Shown piece by piece: positions 61,492 through 64,000 of a stretch of DNA of 64,000 nt (position 1 is its first letter; every line of letters starts with the position of its first letter). Origin of the DNA: JAPKYZ01 sp033763835. Its GTDB lineage: Bacteria; Acidobacteriota; Terriglobia; Bryobacterales; Bryobacteraceae. Both the position numbers and the translations under genes were made by a program. The notes under the pieces were generated by a model. That model worked only from the letters and a program-made list of their open reading frames with translations. It was not told the DNA's origin and did no database searches. The stretch spans positions 62,001-126,000 of the forward strand of contig JANRJS010000014.1 of the NCBI GenBank assembly GCA_033763835.1, given 5' to 3'.

Positions 61492-61546
61492 AATTCAGCC
61501 ACTCAGTGGTTGAAATTCAGCCACTCAATGGTTGAAATTCAGCCAC
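61484..61546. repeat. Three palindromic repeats upstream of the DUF4143 ATPase gene
   Basis: The unit GTGGTTGAAATTCAGCCAC (third copy begins with A) occurs at 61484, 61506 and 61528, spaced exactly 22 bp, each one a near-perfect inverted repeat, with TCA between. The last copy ends 21 bp before the ATG at 61568. The first copy overlaps the stop codon of the upstream gene. It resembles a set of adjacent operators. Confidence 0.85.
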
Positions 61547-61567
61547 CTATCGGGTTACTCTGCTTGC

Positions 61568-62779
61568 ATGTATAGCCGCCATTTGGATACGGCAATCGAG
61601 ACCGCGTTGACCGATACTCCGGCGGTCTTCGTCAACGGCGCGCGCCAGACGGGCAAGAGCACTATGGTGCGCAACTTCGGCGGCGAGTATCTGACCTTCG
61701 ACGACTCGACCGTGCTCGGCGCCGCGCGGTCCGATCTCGACGCGTTCGTACGGGGCTTGCCTTCGCGGGCCGTAATCGACGAGGTGCAACGGATCCCGGA
61801 TCTGGCCCGGGTGCTGAAGGCCTCGATCGATCGGGATCGAAAGCCGGGGCGGTTTATACTCACCGGCTCGGCCAACGTCATGCTTCTACCGCGAATGTCC
61901 GATTCGTTAGCCGGACGCATGGAGGTGTTAACTCTCTGGCCGCTGTCGGTGGGCGAGATCGAGTCCCGCCGGGAGACGTTTCTCGACCGTCTGTTTCAAC
62001 GTTCGGTGAACTTCCCCTTGCCCTCGAAACGTTCCGGCTGGCTGAACCGGGCGTTGACGGGTGGATTTCCCGAGGCCGTTTCGCGCCGTACGGCGGAGCG
62101 CCGCCAAGCGTGGTTCCGCAGTTATCTCACCACGATTTTGGAGCGCGACGTACGCGATCTGGCAAACATCGAGGGGCTCACGGCGATGCCGCGCTTGCTG
62201 ACCTTGCTCGCGTCCCGGCTCGGTGGACTGTTGAACTTCGCGTCGCTTTCGACGGACATGGCCATGCCGCAAACGACGCTGAAGCGCTACCTGACGCTGT
62301 TAGAGACCGTCTTTCTGATTCGACTGTTACCTCCGTGGCACACCAACCTCGGATTGCGGTTGATCAAAAGTCCCAAGCTCTACCTGCTCGACTCCGGGCT
62401 GGCCGCTCACTTATCGGGCGCGACGCCGGAGCAGATTCGCACGCAACCGCGATGGAGCGGGCCGCTCTTCGAGAACTTCATCGTGATGGAGTTGACCAAG
62501 CAAGCCTCCTGGAGCAAACGCCCGCCCGGGCTGTTCCACTACCGCAGCCTAGCCGGTCAAGAGGTGGACATCCTCGTCGAGTCTCCGGCGGGCCAAGTGG
62601 TGGGCATCGAGGTAAAGGCCGCCGCCAGCGTCGGCGCGCAAGACTTTCGCGGGCTCAAGTCGCTGGCCGAGGCGATCGGAAAGAAGTTCCATCGTGGCAT
62701 CGTGCTGTACGCGGGCGACGAGGCCGTGGCGTTCGGCGACCGGTTGTGGGCCGTGCCGTGGGATGTCATTACCGGCTAA
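61568..62779 (+). CDS. AAA ATPase with DUF4143 (AAA_14 family)
   Basis: I start at ATG 61568 (MYSRHLDTAIETALTDTPAV), giving 403 residues; the 61532 start would place part of the protein inside the repeats. Walker A is NGARQTGKSTMVRNF (~23-37), the Walker B-like acidic pair is AVIDEVQRIPDL (~69-80), and ILTGSANVMLLPRMSDSLAG is the sensor. The middle has a winged-helix-like segment (DMAMPQTTLKRYLTLLE) and the end is the DUF4143 part (VDILVESPAGQVVGIEVKA), with a nuclease-like fold. A DNA-binding or conflict-type role is inferred. Function unknown. Confidence 0.85.
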   Translation: MYSRHLDTAIETALTDTPAVFVNGARQTGKSTMVRNFGGEYLTFDDSTVLGAARSDLDAFVRGLPSRAVIDEVQRIPDLARVLKASIDRDRKPGRFILTGSANVMLLPRMSDSLAGRMEVLTLWPLSVGEIESRRETFLDRLFQRSVNFPLPSKRSGWLNRALTGGFPEAVSRRTAERRQAWFRSYLTTILERDVRDLANIEGLTAMPRLLTLLASRLGGLLNFASLSTDMAMPQTTLKRYLTLLETVFLIRLLPPWHTNLGLRLIKSPKLYLLDSGLAAHLSGATPEQIRTQPRWSGPLFENFIVMELTKQASWSKRPPGLFHYRSLAGQEVDILVESPAGQVVGIEVKAAASVGAQDFRGLKSLAEAIGKKFHRGIVLYAGDEAVAFGDRLWAVPWDVITG

Positions 62780-62789
62780 CCTCGACTGC

Positions 62790-63815
62790 ATGACCCGTCG
62801 CGCCGCATTGGGGGCGGGAGCCGCGCTCGCCGCTCCCGCGCAATCTCCCGCCCGCCCGCTCGTAAAGCCGAAAGCGCTCAAGCCCGGCGACACGGTGGGC
62901 CTGATCACGCCGTCCACCTATGTCTCCGATCCCGTGCGGCTCGAATTGCTGAAGCTCACCACCGAGCATTTCGGGCTCAAGATGAAGACCGGCCGCAACG
63001 TCCGCAAGAAAGCGGGATACCTCGGCGGCTCGATCGCCGAACGGGTGGCCGACCTGCACGACATGTTCGCCGATCCAGAGGTCGCCGGGATTATCTGCGT
63101 GCGCGGCGGCTACGGTTCGCCGCAACTGCTCGACAAGATCGACTACTCGCTGATCGCGAAGAACCCAAAAGTATTTGCCGGGTACAGCGACATCACGGCG
63201 ATGCATCTCGCCATCCACCGGCACTCGAACCTCGTGACGTTCCACTCGCCGGTAGTCTTGTCGCGGTTCACCGACTTTAGTCAAGAACATTTTCGCGCCA
63301 CCTTGTTTCAAGGCGCGCCGAAGCGGCACACGATCCGCAATCCGCCGGAGCGTAACCCGCTACGGCCCGCGCATCCTGTGCGGGCGATTCGCCCGGGTAA
63401 AGCTCGCGGCCCGCTCACCGGCGGCAATCTCACGCTAATTTCGTCGCTGATGGGCACGCCTTTCGAGCCCGACACGCGCGGCAAACTTTTCTTCCTCGAA
63501 GACGTCGGCGAAGAGCCTTACCGCATCGACCGGATGCTGACTCAGTTACGCCTTGCGGGCAAGTTCGACCAATGCGCGGGCGTGGTCGTGGGCGAATGCG
63601 TCGATTGCAACCCCAAAGAATTCCGGCCCGGGTTCGAATCGACGTTCTCGCTGAACGAAGTTCTCGAAGACATTCTGAGCGGCTTGAAAGTCCCCGTGCT
63701 TTCGGGACTCTTAATCGGCCACACCGACGATCAAGCGACGTTGCCGTTAGGCGTGATGGCGGAGATGGATGCGGCGGCGGGCACGCTGACGCTCGAAGAA
63801 TCGGGCGTAATCTAG
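62790..63815 (+). CDS. LD-carboxypeptidase (S66 family)
   Basis: The ATG at 62790 starts a Tat-like leader (MTRRAALGAGAALAAPAQS), giving 341 residues; the longer frame overlaps the ATPase. The S66 triad is visible: Ser in CVRGGYGSPQLLDK, Glu in KLFFLEDVGEEPYRID, and His in GLLIGHTDDQATLPLG. It removes the terminal D-Ala from a tetrapeptide in peptidoglycan recycling or turnover. It ends 5 bp before the tRNA-Ser. Confidence 0.9.
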   Translation: MTRRAALGAGAALAAPAQSPARPLVKPKALKPGDTVGLITPSTYVSDPVRLELLKLTTEHFGLKMKTGRNVRKKAGYLGGSIAERVADLHDMFADPEVAGIICVRGGYGSPQLLDKIDYSLIAKNPKVFAGYSDITAMHLAIHRHSNLVTFHSPVVLSRFTDFSQEHFRATLFQGAPKRHTIRNPPERNPLRPAHPVRAIRPGKARGPLTGGNLTLISSLMGTPFEPDTRGKLFFLEDVGEEPYRIDRMLTQLRLAGKFDQCAGVVVGECVDCNPKEFRPGFESTFSLNEVLEDILSGLKVPVLSGLLIGHTDDQATLPLGVMAEMDAAAGTLTLEESGVI

Positions 63816-63820
63816 GAAGT

Positions 63821-63910
63821 GGAGGAATGGCCGAGCGGTTTATGGCAGCGGTCTTGAAAACCGTCGTACCTTTACCGGTACCGGGGGTTCGAATCCCTCT
63901 TCCTCCGCCA
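63821..63910 (+). tRNA. tRNA-Ser (anticodon UGA)
   Basis: The acceptor stem GGAGGAA pairs with TTCCTCC at 63900-63906, followed by the discriminator G and an encoded CCA (63908-63910). The D-arm carries GGCCGAGCGGTT, the anticodon loop CTTGAAA reads UGA, there is a long variable arm as in serine tRNAs, and the T-arm has GGTTCGAAT. The length fits class II tRNA. Confidence 0.95.
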
Positions 63911-63948
63911 TCTCTTTAGAGACATTAAATCGGGCATATAATCGCGCC

Positions 63949-64000
63949 ATGCGGTATGCGGTACTCCTGCTCGCTCCCTCGCTGGCCGGGGCGGACCTCG
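63949..64000 (+). CDS. Exported protein, N-terminal fragment (partial)
   Basis: Only the first 17 codons are in the window (MRYAVLLLAPSLAGADL). They look like a signal peptide with a hydrophobic core and small residues before the cut site. The rest lies beyond the edge, so the product cannot be named. Confidence 0.5.
   Translation, partial: MRYAVLLLAPSLAGADL

Noticed and set aside
61484..61546. Three equal repeats as a small CRISPR array
   Set aside because: The interval between copies is only 3 bp, no real spacers are present, and no cas gene lies nearby.

Overview
The window is high-GC bacterial chromosome, almost wall to wall with genes. It looks like an acidobacterium of the Solibacter/Bryobacter type. 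This is an inference from gene content: an acidobacteria-type VWFA protein (31134-32051), a DUF1501/PSD1-cytochrome pair (6865-10658), many secreted Gfo/Idh, enolase-superfamily and DUF1080 proteins, two PEP-CTERM proteins, and a CadC-like winged-helix/TPR regulator. No rRNA, CRISPR array, phage or transposase was seen. One tRNA-Ser(UGA) lies at 63821-63910.

Layout. 1-4459: the N-terminal part of pyruvate carboxylase, a DUF4097 repeat protein, a YtkA-like protein, a TetR regulator with a palindromic operator in front of a DJ-1/reductase operon, and a bacilliredoxin. 4464-6862: an ABC ATPase and a Fic protein with three direct repeats upstream. 6865-10658: DUF1501 and PSD1 genes. 10713-11396: a FitAB-like toxin-antitoxin pair. 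11398-16374 (minus): SSS transporter, oligogalacturonate-lyase-like protein, MetE-like protein and Gfo/Idh. 16469-17150: a second PIN module. 17883-21078: PEP-CTERM proteins around a regulator. 22502-26594 (minus): lectin-like protein, AhpD, AhpC, TolB-like, OsmC and an isomerase. 26638-35227: hypothetical protein, SDR, RluA, DUF1080, Gfo/Idh, VWFA, amidohydrolase and S9 peptidase. 35245-40029: galactonate-dehydratase-like and KDPG-aldolase genes, with a degraded PIN module and a TIR-NACHT gene between them. 40026-45402: sulfatase, GlcG-like, ROK kinase, DeoC, DUF4198 and VCBS proteins. 45402-46129: an AbrB/PIN module behind tandem repeats. 46126-51873 (minus): a lysine/diaminopimelate operon (dapE-like, asd, lysC, dapB, dapA, dapD). 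51872-58013: two membrane glycosyltransferase-like proteins, uvrB and a DUF2520-type protein. 57974-63815: aldose epimerase, two enolase-superfamily enzymes, a DUF4143 ATPase behind three palindromes, and an S66 carboxypeptidase.

How it fits together. Most genes are for saprophytic carbohydrate use (pectin or sugar-acid lyase-like enzymes, dehydratase, aldolase, epimerase, sugar kinase, Na+ symporter, sulfatase), thiol-peroxide defence, and one nearly complete amino-acid operon. Scattered through this are conflict-type genes: four PIN toxin-antitoxin modules (one with its toxin gutted), a Fic enzyme, a DUF4143 ATPase, and a TIR-NACHT protein of the bacterial NLR-like type.

The most notable signals are (i) the TIR-NACHT gene splitting two sugar-acid genes, (ii) triple repeats placed 21-24 bp upstream of the Fic and the DUF4143 start codons, (iii) a tandem-repeat operator in front of the AbrB/PIN pair, and (iv) a dispersed ~40-bp hairpin element present in two intergenic gaps.
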